A stretch of DNA of 55,220 bases from Rhizophagus sp. LPA8_4_AMF (Eukaryota; Glomeromycota; Glomeromycetes; Glomerales; Glomeraceae): positions 1 through 55,220 of the forward strand of contig JADRCO010000096.1 of assembly GCA_021464525.1 (NCBI GenBank). The letters are read 5' to 3'. This document shows, piece after piece, positions 1-12,100 of the stretch (the stretch's first letter is position 1; each line of letters starts with the position of its first letter). A program made the position numbers and the translations under genes. A model generated the notes under the pieces. That model made no database searches. It saw only the letters and a list, made by a program, of their open reading frames with translations, and had not been told where the DNA came from.

Positions 1-3000
1 GTGAGAGAAGGTCTGAACACCCTTAGAATTTTCGCTTAAAGCGGAAAGGATTACCCTCCACTAAAAGTAATGTATGTATAACTAAGAATAATTAATAATG
101 TTATCGGTGAGATGGAACAAACATACGGTATAATATTACCTTTCGACATGCAGGTGAATCAGTAAAGAAATTATATATAAGCACATCGTTAAACTCCATA
201 CCCTTAGCTTCAAAAACAGTCATTACTAATCCAGCTTTATTAATTAGTTTTTTCACTTGCATTTTGGCTTTATCGTCACGTACAATAATCACTTGATCAG
301 CACCAAATTCAATGAATACATTTTCGTCCTCATCAACACGTCTTTGGTTGTTATGAGTATAATCATCATCAAGTTCGCTTTCCTTGCAATCCATTAAATG
401 TTCTTTTTGAAACCCAGTAAAGAGAATAGGTTGCGGACCACCAACCTTACTACGTTCACGTGATAGTTTGTCAATAGAATTAGGAAAAAAGTGCTGGATA
501 AGATCAATTACTGAAGAGGCAAGCTTAAGGATCCCATTATGAGATCGGTAATTAATATCTAGCTCAAACCGTTTTGGGTTTATATCATTATTATTATGGT
601 TAATTTTTGCACGAGTATGTTCCCATTTATACATTAAAGCATGTAAATCTATAATAACATATAAAGAATAATTTTTTTAAAAAAATATAAAAAATATTAA
701 TAATCGATAAAAGTATCTATATACATACCCTCGAATCGAAAAGAAGACCCTCGGGCAATGCATTGTGCTATATCTCCAGCTAAAAAAATGGTATTAACGC
801 GATCAAAAACCTTCAAGATAAGTGTTAAATCCACAATTTGATTATCCTGACATTCGTCAATATATACTTCATGAATATGTGGACCACCAAGTGCTTTTTT
901 CTTGGCAAGACGTAAGATAGCTAACGTTCTGCAAAGTAGGATTTCGGATAAAATTAAGCTTAGATATTACTCAGAAACAAAGAGGATTTTATAAATACCG
1001 ATCTATTGAATCATAATGGCCATTTCGCGCCTTTTTTGCTTCATATTTTTCAAATAAATCATAAATCCGATCCCGATCATATGAAAATACCGGGTATTTC
1101 TTGATACTGATGTTCCTATATTCTTCTCTTGATAAAAAATTTACTTCGGGTTTTGAACCCTAAGTAAAATGAAAGATTGAGATAGAAAAAATATATTAAA
1201 TATAAAAGGAATTGAAAGAAAACATGTGACAAATAATTACTAATACATGCCTTAATAATAGAAAATTCAGCGTAAACTAACTCACAATCAAATTTACAAT
1301 TAAGACAAGGCCAATACTTTTTCCGAAAGACATTATAATCAACAAAATTCGTTGTTTTAATGAAAGATGACTTTTGGTAAAAATTTTCTTCCTTATCATT
1401 TGTATCAATTTCATCTGCATCTAAATTTCGTTGTTTGTTGATATTCTTAATGCCATAAGTTTCTTGAAGCATTTTAGAAAACTTGTCGTAAGTTATGAAC
1501 AAAGGGAAATGGTGATCTGCAAGCTTATGGAATGAGTTTGGAATATTATCATCTTCATCTCCCTCTTCGAACATTGAATCAATTCTATCTGTTTCTTCTT
1601 TTTCTTTCTTTCTCCTATATTCATTTAACTGCGTTATTGAAATCTCTTTTCCGGCAAGCATCACAGACTCTCGCAACCCGTTAAAATATTCCTTTACTCG
1701 ATGACAAAGATTGGGGCTCAATGTAATAAATATTTGTCTTTTGTGGAAAATCTTGTCATTAGATGACGTTTTACAGAGTTGTCTATTTAAGTATGAAGCA
1801 ATCTGCCTAAAAATAATACATGTAGTCTTTCCAGTCCCTAGATAACAGTTATGCAATATAAAACAATAGAATTGTATTTATTTTCTAGTTACAAAAGATT
1901 TTGAAACTGAACCAGTCACTAACCTGATCGACCAACAATAATCGCTGACGTAGGATTGTTAATGATATCATATTCTTTCTTGGATACCTGAAAAGTAAAA
2001 TTAAAACCACCCAAGACAATCGACTTGTACAAGTTCTACAAACAAAAATAATGCATTATTATAATAAACTCTAATATAAATCCGAAATTTTATAATTTAA
2101 TAATATTAGATTCATATTTTACCCATGAAAAAGTAACAAACTTATTTGTAACAAGCATATTATGAACCTCTAGCAATTTCTCATCATTCGTCAGTGAGCT
2201 ATGAAATCCGTTTTCAGAAGGTCCCGTTTCTTCTTCGTCTTTAAAGGTCTCTGGTAAAATTACATTATTTTTATCTGCTTGTTGAACCACACACAAATGC
2301 TTGGAAGTATAAACCTGATGAATTATTGAGAGGTTTTCTAATCTTTTGTGAATTTGTTTCTTATTGGCTGTGACAGCCCAAATCTTAATAAGTTGCTTGG
2401 ACCCTCCACTACGAACAGAGAATCCATAGTCAACCTGCCAGAGAATCTTTAAGTTGTCATTATCTGGAAGTTCTATCTCATAAACGGGAATGGTATGAGT
2501 TCTAACCGTACTCCGCAATTCATGCTTGTCCCATTCTCCTAATGATAACTGCACAAGTTTCTCCATAATTATCTCGTGTGATGATTCCAATTGTCGCAAG
2601 TCTTTTATTGTGTCTTCGCTAAGTAGGATGTCCCATGGTCCAAGTTTATCATCATCATTAAATTCAAACGGAAAACGGTAAAGGCAATCTGATGATGATG
2701 GCTCCTCTTCCAAAAAGTATTTATCACGAGAAAAATAAGTAAGAGCTTGTTTATGACAACTTGCACATTGTAAGAAATCTATCAAATTCTAATTGAGATT
2801 GAATAGATTTATCAATTTTCTTAGCGTTACTAATTATTTTTGATTAAAATAAAAATATTACCTGAAATGAATTAATTTTCCGTTGTTCAAGAGCTCGCAA
2901 AAAGTTTGGCAATTCTGATGGCTTTTGGGGTGCCGGCATCATTAACAGATTGAGGTACTGTTCACATTCGATGGGTAGGAATGTTGAGTTATTGGGAATG

Positions 3001-3779
3001 TTACTGACGGCTCGCTTTTTGTTCCAATGTTGCTTCTTGGATTTCTTATTATTAAGCTTAACCATATCATCTAATATAGGTTGTGAAGAGTCTTTTTCGT
3101 TAACAAGCAGTGTTTGTTTTACACTTTGACTTTCCAGAATTTGCAACAATGTGGTGCAGGCCTTGTATACTGAAATACCCTTTAAGAGTCGAGATGAGAC
3201 ATTCTTGTGTTCAGAACATTTCTTCACGAGTGCCGCAACTACGTCCACTGCTTTGTGCAGCTTTTCTTGTTCAATATGATTTACCATGTTGAAGTCAAAT
3301 AATAAGCGCTTTAGACAGCGACGACCATAATAATTCTCTGATATCAAAACTCCAAAGACACCATTTGTATATAGGATTGCACTTAAGATATGTTTTACTG
3401 TCGACATATTGTCATCTTTGTTACCATTCCACCAAAGAAGTTCAATACAATTGTGAAGGAACTCTCCAAAGCCAGGAATGTCGGAATTTTGCAGATTATT
3501 CGTAATAACATCGATTATTAACATTGAGGTAAATTTATCGAGCGGAGTATTCATCAAATTGAGGTTTGGGGTAACTCGTAAATATTTATTATAAAGGTGT
3601 AAAATAAAAGTTTGTAGGGTTGGTATATAGGTACCAAAAGAGCGCGATAATTCGTCAAGGAACTTATCCAGGTCTAATGTCGGTGCAGTGAGACACCGTT
3701 CCAACAGGATGTCCCATCCATCATCATTTGGAGAATCTGCTAGGTTTTCCAACAGTTCAATGAGAGGCCCCTCAAACAT
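1..3779 (-). CDS. TRANK1-like superfamily I (UvrD-type) helicase, copy A, 3' part outside window
   Basis: This is the leftmost of three tandem paralogs. Eight exons are visible on the minus strand: 2862..3779, 2123..2788, 1924..2035, 1251..1837, 999..1159, 729..928, 140..648 and 1..60 (cut by the edge). All are open and phase-compatible, giving 1,071 codons. Helicase motifs in order are GRSGTGKT (split by the intron 1838..1923), DECQD, a GD-x2-Q motif III, NYRSH and EAKGMEF; VAVTRAR lies beyond the edge. The start at 3779 aligns with the starts of copies B and C. The first 300 residues are helical and unrecognised. The exon at 2123..2788 resembles a RelE/ParE fold (inference). TPR and zinc-finger parts are expected further left. 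The family is the fungal TPR-and-ankyrin-repeat protein 1 group, a probable ATP-dependent nucleic-acid or RNP remodeller whose substrate is unknown. Confidence 0.85.
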
Positions 3780-6700
3780 CTTGTGGAATAATATATAAAA
3801 TATTCTTATTTTTCTTAATGCTTATAAGGCTTTAAGAAAAGTAGTGGTAATTTGCTGTTTCTTTATCAACTTATTTCCTAAATAAGTGGAAATTTTCTTA
3901 AAATATTACAAAGTGACGAAAATAAATTCAAGAATTCAAGAAGAAGATTGAGTATGTGGCATTGGTAAACAGTGTCACCTCAATAACCGGTTAACAATTG
4001 CACATATGATCCAAATTTCATATGAGATCAACATAAAAAACTGGTAATAATCATTGTAGATATGGTAGATTACAAAAGAACCAAGATATCGTAATCTTTA
4101 GAATATTTCTGTTCATCTAATAATACTTCATATAAACGTGTATAACAGCCAACAGATTGTTTTCCATTATGATCGTTGTAAAATATACATGAAAAACAAA
4201 AACTAATCTATTTTGTGTACAGATTTACAAAATTTGATTCGGGGAATACATGATATGATCTATGTCAGGAATCTCCATTTTTAATTATCCTATGATAGAA
4301 AAAACTTGTGCTCTTAAGAGAGGATTTATATGATCCAAATGTCATATGATGATCAACATTTCAGATAAGTTTTGACAAGTTTAAAACTTTGAAAAATTGC
4401 AAAAATTCAAGATATTGTAATTTGTAATCTTAAAATATTTCTGTTCATTTGATAATATAATTCATATAAACGTGTATAATAAACAAATTGATTTCCGTTA
4501 TGATAGTTATAAAATATAAACTTTTTTTTTATACGTGAAAAACAAAAACTAATTAATTTATTTTGTGTTACAGATTTACAAAATTTGATTCGGTGAAATA
4601 CATTTATTCGTGTATGATATGTTCTCTGTCAGAAATCTCTGCTTTTAATTATCACCATAAGATAAAAAAAACTTGTGCTTTTAAGAGATGATTCAATTTG
4701 CGCAAGATCATTAAAAATTTGTTATTCATGTTCAAAAATATTACCATATGCCGACAAATTCACTTAACAATTGATACATTTGATGTTTAAAAATTCTGAA
4801 TAACGTATTTTTAAAATTCCATTTTCATTTCTTCAATAAGTTAATAAATTCTCTTACTCATTAAATAAATATAAAGATATTTGGCTCACAGCCCAAAAGA
4901 GTAGATATGTTGTATTACTAAATAAATTATAAAGTAAAAATGTGCCAGCGTCTTGAACTCGTAGATCTTTATTTACTTTTAATGTTTGAACCTATTTAAT
5001 TTTGAAAAAAAAATATATATATACATAATTTTTTTTTACATCTGGGAAAAGTATCTATACTCCATTTTTATCGTTTCTATTTTCGCCATCTGATCAAATA
5101 TACAGAACTGCGATGATATTTTTTTTTATATTAACTGTTGTTATGCAGACAATCCATGATCATGTAATAAACTATTTATTAAATTTTTTTTTACTAATAA
5201 ATTTTATTAATTATAAAGATAGTAAAATAATATCTATTATCTGTATTGAGATATTTAATCTAGATGATGTAATGCTTATACAATTATAATTTATTAGTTT
5301 ATCTACCAACATGGTCCTATTTGACATTTTATATGTTATATTATACGTGTATTACTTTACAATTTGAAGAATTCCTAAAAATTTTTTTTAATTATATCAA
5401 TACGTCCTGTATAAAGATACTGATCTGCTTAATTAAGAATCTTTTTTTAAAAAAATCAATCACAATTAATAAATATTCAACTGAACGGAAATGTTATTAA
5501 TATTTATTAATATAATTACAAGCACATGAAAATTCCTTAAAATTTCGCTTCGTGAACGAAGTTATGTGACATTTTTATTATGAAGAGCGCGTAAAATAGC
5601 ATAAAATTGTTACACGACGCGACGACTATTTTTGGTATATTTGAATAAATTGATCGAAACTATAATTAAAAGAGTAGTGCTGTAATAAGCCATTGCAAAA
5701 AAATTTTCATATACAAAATTACACACTTTCGTATAAGTCATGGCTCGTGAGCCATTGCAAATTTAACTCCTTTTATTTTGTACTCAATTTAAAGATATTG
5801 CTATTCTATCACATAATTTATAAAAAGATTGTACAACAAAGAAGCATATATAAAGACCTTACTTCCTATTTCTCCTTAACTGTAATATAATTCCTCCGAT
5901 ATTCGCCGAACAAATAAATGAATAAATAACGTATCCAACTACACAATATCCCTATTCATATAAAATCCTATCTTCGCCCAAGCAAACCCAGGCCTACTGG
6001 CGGTCTGACCTTTCACTCCATCGAGACGATTCTAGACTTCCAGTTTGGAAAGGACAGAAGTGGGGGAAGATAAAAAAAAAAAAAAAAATTTAAAAACATG
6101 TTCGTAAAACTATTTAATGAAAGATCAAAAATCGAAAATCAAGAATAATTATGATTTTTAATAAGGTTTGTTGTATTTTAATTGGATATTTATGCTTGCA
6201 ATATTTGTATTTTTAATAATAGTATTGTATTTATATTTTGGTTGTATTTCTTATAAGTTGCAGGATCTGCTTCGGGCTCGGGATTTGCTTTCAGGTTCGG
6301 ATCAAGTTTCTGGAACTGGATTCAGCTCAGGTTCGGCGTCATGTTCAACAACTGAATTAAAAAATTAGTAAAAAAATCATTTTTTTTAATCATCAGTGAA
6401 TTCATCTTCAGCTTCTTGACAAATAATTTATTTTCTTGCTTGGAAATAGAGGTTACCTCCCGACTTGCACTAAATGGAACCATACAAATACTATACAAAT
6501 GCTTTGCTTATTTAGTCACTCAGAGGTGGAAGTAAAATAAGTTAAGAGACCTTCTGTTCCTTACTGATAACACATGCGTCATCTCAAGATACCGTATCAT
6601 TATAATTTATAACGGGTTAAATTGTAATTAGGGTTGACCGTCAAATCTTCTTTTATATGGCAGGACCATGATTTGATTGGCGGTCCCTAAAAAGGGTGAC

Positions 6701-9165
6701 TATTAATTGATTGTTACAGTGACCCGTGTTACTCATACATCGGTGCTCTTTAATTTTTTTAGGTATGTTTCAATGAATGTTCTATACTTTTCTCCTTTAT
6801 TTCTTTATTTATTTTATTCTTAGTGGTAATTATATGTTCGAATATACCACTTATATATTTTCAAAGCAGAATAAAAAAAATCAAAGAATTTTTATATAAA
6901 TTACATTTCAAGGAACGTAAAAGAAATTATAGACAATTTCTACTTGTATACATTAATCGAAGAAAGAACTAATTTTTAAAAACGTGTACTTATATAAAAA
7001 TCAGAAAAAGCCCTCGCTAAATAATTAATAGAGTAAAATAAAATACGCTTAATACATATACGAAAATGAATTATTTATATATTCTAGTTTATGCTTTAAA
7101 TAATTCGTAATTAATTATCACATACTAATTAAATGTTTAAAAATATAAGACCAGACCGCAGTCCTGTCGGTCCAGACCGGACTCGTAATTAATTATAAAT
7201 ATAACGATGGCTTCGATGCTTCCTTCAGTAGCATTTCTTGGTTCATGCGAATTTTACTATCCTGACAGATTGAAATTTGTTTTAACCGTATAATATCAAA
7301 TTTCCACAACATTCGTTACATTTTCCAAGTTTTGTTGGTTAATGGTATGTTGATTAGTAATGATAATATGTTGGTTAATTATAATATGATTATAGAATCG
7401 GTTCGTAATTCAAATTTCTCAAGGTATTTGATGATTAATAGGACTCAATTATGTTGTTTATTTTCATTGTTTGCTTGCCTTTGGCTGTTCGGATGTGATA
7501 TTATCACATAATGACATCTGTTATTTTACTTGATTAAAAATTTGATCTAAATTTAATTATAATTTTGTATTATTAGTAGGCACATTTGTTATTTACATTA
7601 ACTTCGTTCGCAGCCTTGTTGACATTTTTTGGCTGTGTTTTTGAAGTTATAAATTGATTTATCGTATAGAACCAAAAAATAAAGATTTAAAAAAGATGAT
7701 AGAATGATAGAGAGCAAGACAAAAATTTAGATACAGTATCTATTTAACGGTTTTTACAGAAATAACAATTACGCTGCATATGAAAATTTACAAAAAGTAT
7801 AATATTGTATTAGAATGATATCAAGGAAATAAGTAAGTTGATAATGTTACTATTAAAAATTTTGCAGTAGTTCATCTAAGTCGAATATTTGATGAATCTT
7901 TTTCCAATAACGAATGAAATCAAAGAAATTAAATTCATTTTTTACAATGTATCATATAATTTTATTAATTGATTTTGGGAATAAATAATGTACAGTAAAT
8001 TATCATGGATTTCGACTAAATCTTTAATTACATTAGTAAAATTACACTACAAGCCTACAATAAAGAAAATAGCGCGCTCATAATCATCGTGATATAGTGT
8101 ATGTTCTTCAAGAATGAGGAAGGTGTCAATAGCACATACAAAAGCTTATAAAAAGTTAGTTCACAGAGATTTAGTGAGACAACAAGAGTATATAAATTTA
8201 ATATGTTTTGATCAGAAGAAATTTTACGAGAAACTTATATTTTGATGGTACTTCAGTTAGAAATTCCTGCTCAAGCAAGAGTGAAACTTGTGCGAGTACA
8301 TTTGTAATACATCTCTTTAGTAAAGATTCTTTAAAGTTATATTTCAAATGTGCTTACCGATCAAATGGCCTTACTGACTTCACAAATTTTAATCTAACAA
8401 AATACTATCCTTTCTCGAGGTTACAGCTTCTGGGAAGTCTCCACTAAAGAGAATTCAGAGTTCGATTGATTATTGCCATATACAAGTGAATGAAAGAAAG
8501 ATTATGGTTGAGAGCTTTCAGTCCACCAAAATGCTCTAGCCTTTATCATCCAGCCGACTAACCCAATTTATTTGTCTTGTCAAGGATTCAAGTTTTTCGT
8601 GAAGATTTTTTAATCAGGAAATACCATTTTGAAATTTACTTGTCGTGCACCTATACCGGATTTATGGAAACAAATGTTTGAGTCTGATGCTAGTATTGTG
8701 AAAATTGTCCATTTTATAATATAAACTTTTTTATTATCCACGCATCTGCACATCTGCATAAATGCAGATAGCAGGATTTATTATATAATTAGTATAACAA
8801 ATAGCATTTTTTTTACAAGAACGTTCCAAGTTCCTAACCTAACTCTAAACTTTGCTCATAACAATTCGGTAATAATAAACCTAAAAGTATGTAATGTTTT
8901 ATGAAGGAAATACTTACTCAGCTCTTTGAGGAAAAATTTGTTGGTTAATTTTCTAATTCAATAGAACAAAGTCATAGTCAAGTAAAAATATAGTGATGAT
9001 ATTTTACGATCATATATATCATTTACTAATAATAATGTGATTTTTTATTTACAGTTAATCAAAAACATAAATTAAGAGAACTATATTTATGACAACCATT
9101 GGTTGTCCATCTGATGCACACAAGTAAACCAGAATACTTGTTTATATAAATACAAAAACATGAAA
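3780..9165. other. Spacer between copies A and B, no supported gene
   Basis: AT-rich DNA, largely alignable with 16729..23159. It holds the 5' flank of copy A, a local tandem duplication (4004..4690), about 760 bases with no counterpart in the other spacer (5041..5800), a poly-A run near 6070..6087, a short GC-rich insert (7151..7186) and the empty target site of the MULE found in the other spacer (8069..8077). Short open frames at 6168..6368 and 8208..8447 are not conserved in frame in the paralogous spacer. Confidence 0.75.
4004..4690. repeat. Local direct duplication in the 5' flank of copy A
   Basis: Two diverged copies, 4004..4327 and 4328..about 4690, start with ATATGATCCAAAT and end near a shared ACTTGTGCT-T-TTAAGAGA stretch, with a period of about 325. 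The corresponding flank of copy B (about 16974..17325) has only one copy, so the duplication arose after the gene duplication or was lost from B. Confidence 0.7.
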
Positions 9166-12100
9166 TCATTTCGTGACAACCTTCTTGCATTCATTTATCC
9201 ATTTCCAAACTTGATCAATGATATCTTCTGCTTGATATAATTCATTTGCTAGCCATTCGAGGTTTAATTTTTTGTGTTTTAGTGAGTTCTCGGTTATGGA
9301 TAATGATTTTAATGCAAGCTCAACTTTCTCGTAATATTCGTAACTAAAATCACAAATTCCAATGAGTTTGGACGAAGTAAAAATTCGTTATAAAAATTCT
9401 TAATTAAATGTTACAAACTTTAACTCATCTCCCAGTTCTAAGCAACGGTCAATTTTGTTTGTATCCGAAGATTGACTATTGATTGTTTTTTTCAATCGAT
9501 TCTTGGTCTCTTCCATTCTACCTTGCAGCTTAATCAATTTCACGATCACATCTACTGTCCAACCTCTCAAGAGAATAATATACTTATTCACCGCTTTTTT
9601 CCCTTTCTCTTTTATGATGGCCTGGCAGAAAATCGTCATATCATTATAAATTTCATCTAGTATTGTGTCATAATCAGGACGGGATTTTACTCGTTTATAA
9701 ACCTGGCGAAACCAGGCTTGGATTTTTTTGGCCTTTTCTTGGGCCTCAGGAGAATCATGAATCTGACGAAACCAGGCTTGAATTTCTGTTTCTGGCTCTT
9801 GGGCCTCTTCAGAAATTGCAAGCTGTTCAAGCTGTTCTAAAGTGGTTAAAATTAGGCTAGTATTCTGACCATTACTACCTCCTCTTCTATTTGATGAAAT
9901 TTGATTTTCTGAGACTACATTTTCTACAATATTTACTGAATTTACTGATGATTTGATCTGCTGAAGAGCCGAGCGAAATTCCTCGATAGAATTGTACGCA
10001 AGCTTTAAAATACCATGTTTCTCCCAATCAGAAAATTTTGACGGTATATCTTCCAATTTGTAATAAACGATGACCAAGGAATCACAGCCGGTTTCTTTAA
10101 GATCGCTATGCAGAACATTTACAAGCAGTCCCATAGGTTTCTGTACCAGGTATTTTTTTATCTCACTAGAGGATATTGCTTTGTTTAGGAATTTGAAAAT
10201 ATTAAGGATATTTGGCGCATAAGTGGATTCATTCAGACCAATAAGAACTAATAGTCTTATTAATCGAAGGATAACCGTAAAGTAAGTTTGTTCTTTGTAA
10301 ACAAGTAGATTAAGAAGTTGCTTAATTTGTTCAATAGAATTCATAATTGCAGTTAGATAGTTCTCTTTGTTGTAAGCACGTTGACTATTTGGAATGAGTG
10401 GCTTGGCAGAATATGTATCAAAGTAATTAACCAGATAAGATCGAGGAAGGAAAAAGTCACAATATCTAGGACTAACTGCAAAAATCAAAGATGTTGCAAA
10501 TTCCATAAGGGATACGAGGTCACCAAAAGCGTCAGATGTAACCAAATTGACAATTTGATTCTTACATATAGCGTATTGAATAAATACTTTTATGTTTAAG
10601 ATTGCTTCGATCACATGATCGAGTTTAAGATGGTGGAAGAATAATGAAAGTCGCTTTCCAACCGGAATTGCTCGGTGATATCCATTTTGATCATCGCAGT
10701 ACTCAAAACCAATAGATAACTTGTTAGGGCTTAAAAGATTGGTTGTTTTTGACATTTCACAATAAAATTTATTAATGCCCCATTCATCCTTCAGCTGCTG
10801 AAAAACAAACATGCATTTTAGCATGACTTCAAAGTTGCTTACATTATTATTAAGCTCGTATAACCATATCTTACGAGCAATTTCAATAAACTCTTTACGT
10901 GTACAATCAGTAAGATTAGCAAGCACCATGCAAGTGACTTCCGGACAGCTTATTTGTGGTGATTGATAACGAATATGAACTTTAACAAGTCTTTCAGCCC
11001 ACCACCTTTGTAAGCCACGAACTTCTCTACTTTGTTCTTCTTTAAGAAGTCGAAGCTGATGATGATACAATATATTCAACCTTAACATTACGGTATATTG
11101 AAGGAATGCTAGTTCCAGGCGTTTGTGCAAAATTGATGGTGTTGTAATTACGTGATGATTTTGGCAATATTTTTGCCTTGAACAATATTGATAAGATACA
11201 AATTTGTAGCAGATTTGAGAACTTATATCTGGAATGTTTCTACCCTTCTGATTAGCGTCCCGGATGAGCTCAAAGATATACGAAGCGAGGAATTTTGAAA
11301 TTGTCTCGTATATAGTATCTACGTTGTAAATATATCGATTATTCGTGGTTTCTGTTACATCCTTTTTAGAGTTGTTGCCGTGCATTTCGTTTATGAGATG
11401 AACTAATGGATTACCAAAAAAAATTTGACGTTTTTGTGGACAGTTCTCCACTTCACTTACAAAAAAGATGTTCTCAATAATTTTATTGCCATTGTATTGT
11501 GAAGCTGTTATTAAAGGAAAAACTAAATCACATAGCCTTAATATGTGTTGTAACCTATTTTTCCAATACTCTGCCTGAATATTAGGTTGTGAAATCTGCA
11601 ACCATATGCTTACCGCATGAATTTCAGTAGCAAGCTTATTATGACGCCTAAAATATTGTATGCACTTGTGAATTTTATTAATATCCTTGTCTAAATAAGC
11701 TGAATATAAATTAAATTCTTCTATTAAATCATTCCATTTCTCAGATTTCCTTATCAATTGTGATTCCATTTTCACAATAAACTCATTCATTTTGGAAAGA
11801 TAGTGCCGCAAAGTACTGGAAGTACTGGAATCTGTAATAGATACCATTATTTCATTCAATATATTAATTCTGCATATATATAGGAGGAACTCTAGTATCT
11901 CTCTGATATCTTCATAATTATTAATTAATTTCTTATAAACTTCTACAGACTCCTCAAATTTACCATATGAAATGGCAGTAGCATGATAATAAATTTTAAT
12001 GTGATGAGCAATATAACAATATGTCTTTTTGCTAATTTTTTGTTTGTATCTTTAACAATAAATAGGTACAAAATATTAGAATATCATATTATTTTTACAA

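Noticed and set aside
6168-6368. Small membrane-like open frame, with a counterpart at 18165..18347
   Set aside because: The two copies change frame relative to each other after about 40 residues, so the protein is not under constraint; it is spacer DNA.
8208-8447. 79-residue open frame in the A-B spacer
   Set aside because: Its paralogous sequence in the B-C spacer is inverted and partly deleted, and no family is recognisable.
9400-9402. Stop codon at 9400 (and 23394 in copy C) as the end of the helicase genes
   Set aside because: A 75-nt intron (GTTTGT...TTTTAG) removes it and joins in phase to a 59-codon open exon ending at 9166 and 23160. I prefer the spliced form, although the unspliced end cannot be excluded.
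9472-9860. Plus-strand open frames opposite the helicase C-terminus (also 23466..23654)
   Set aside because: These are shadows of the well-supported minus-strand coding exon; their identity simply reflects the conversion block.
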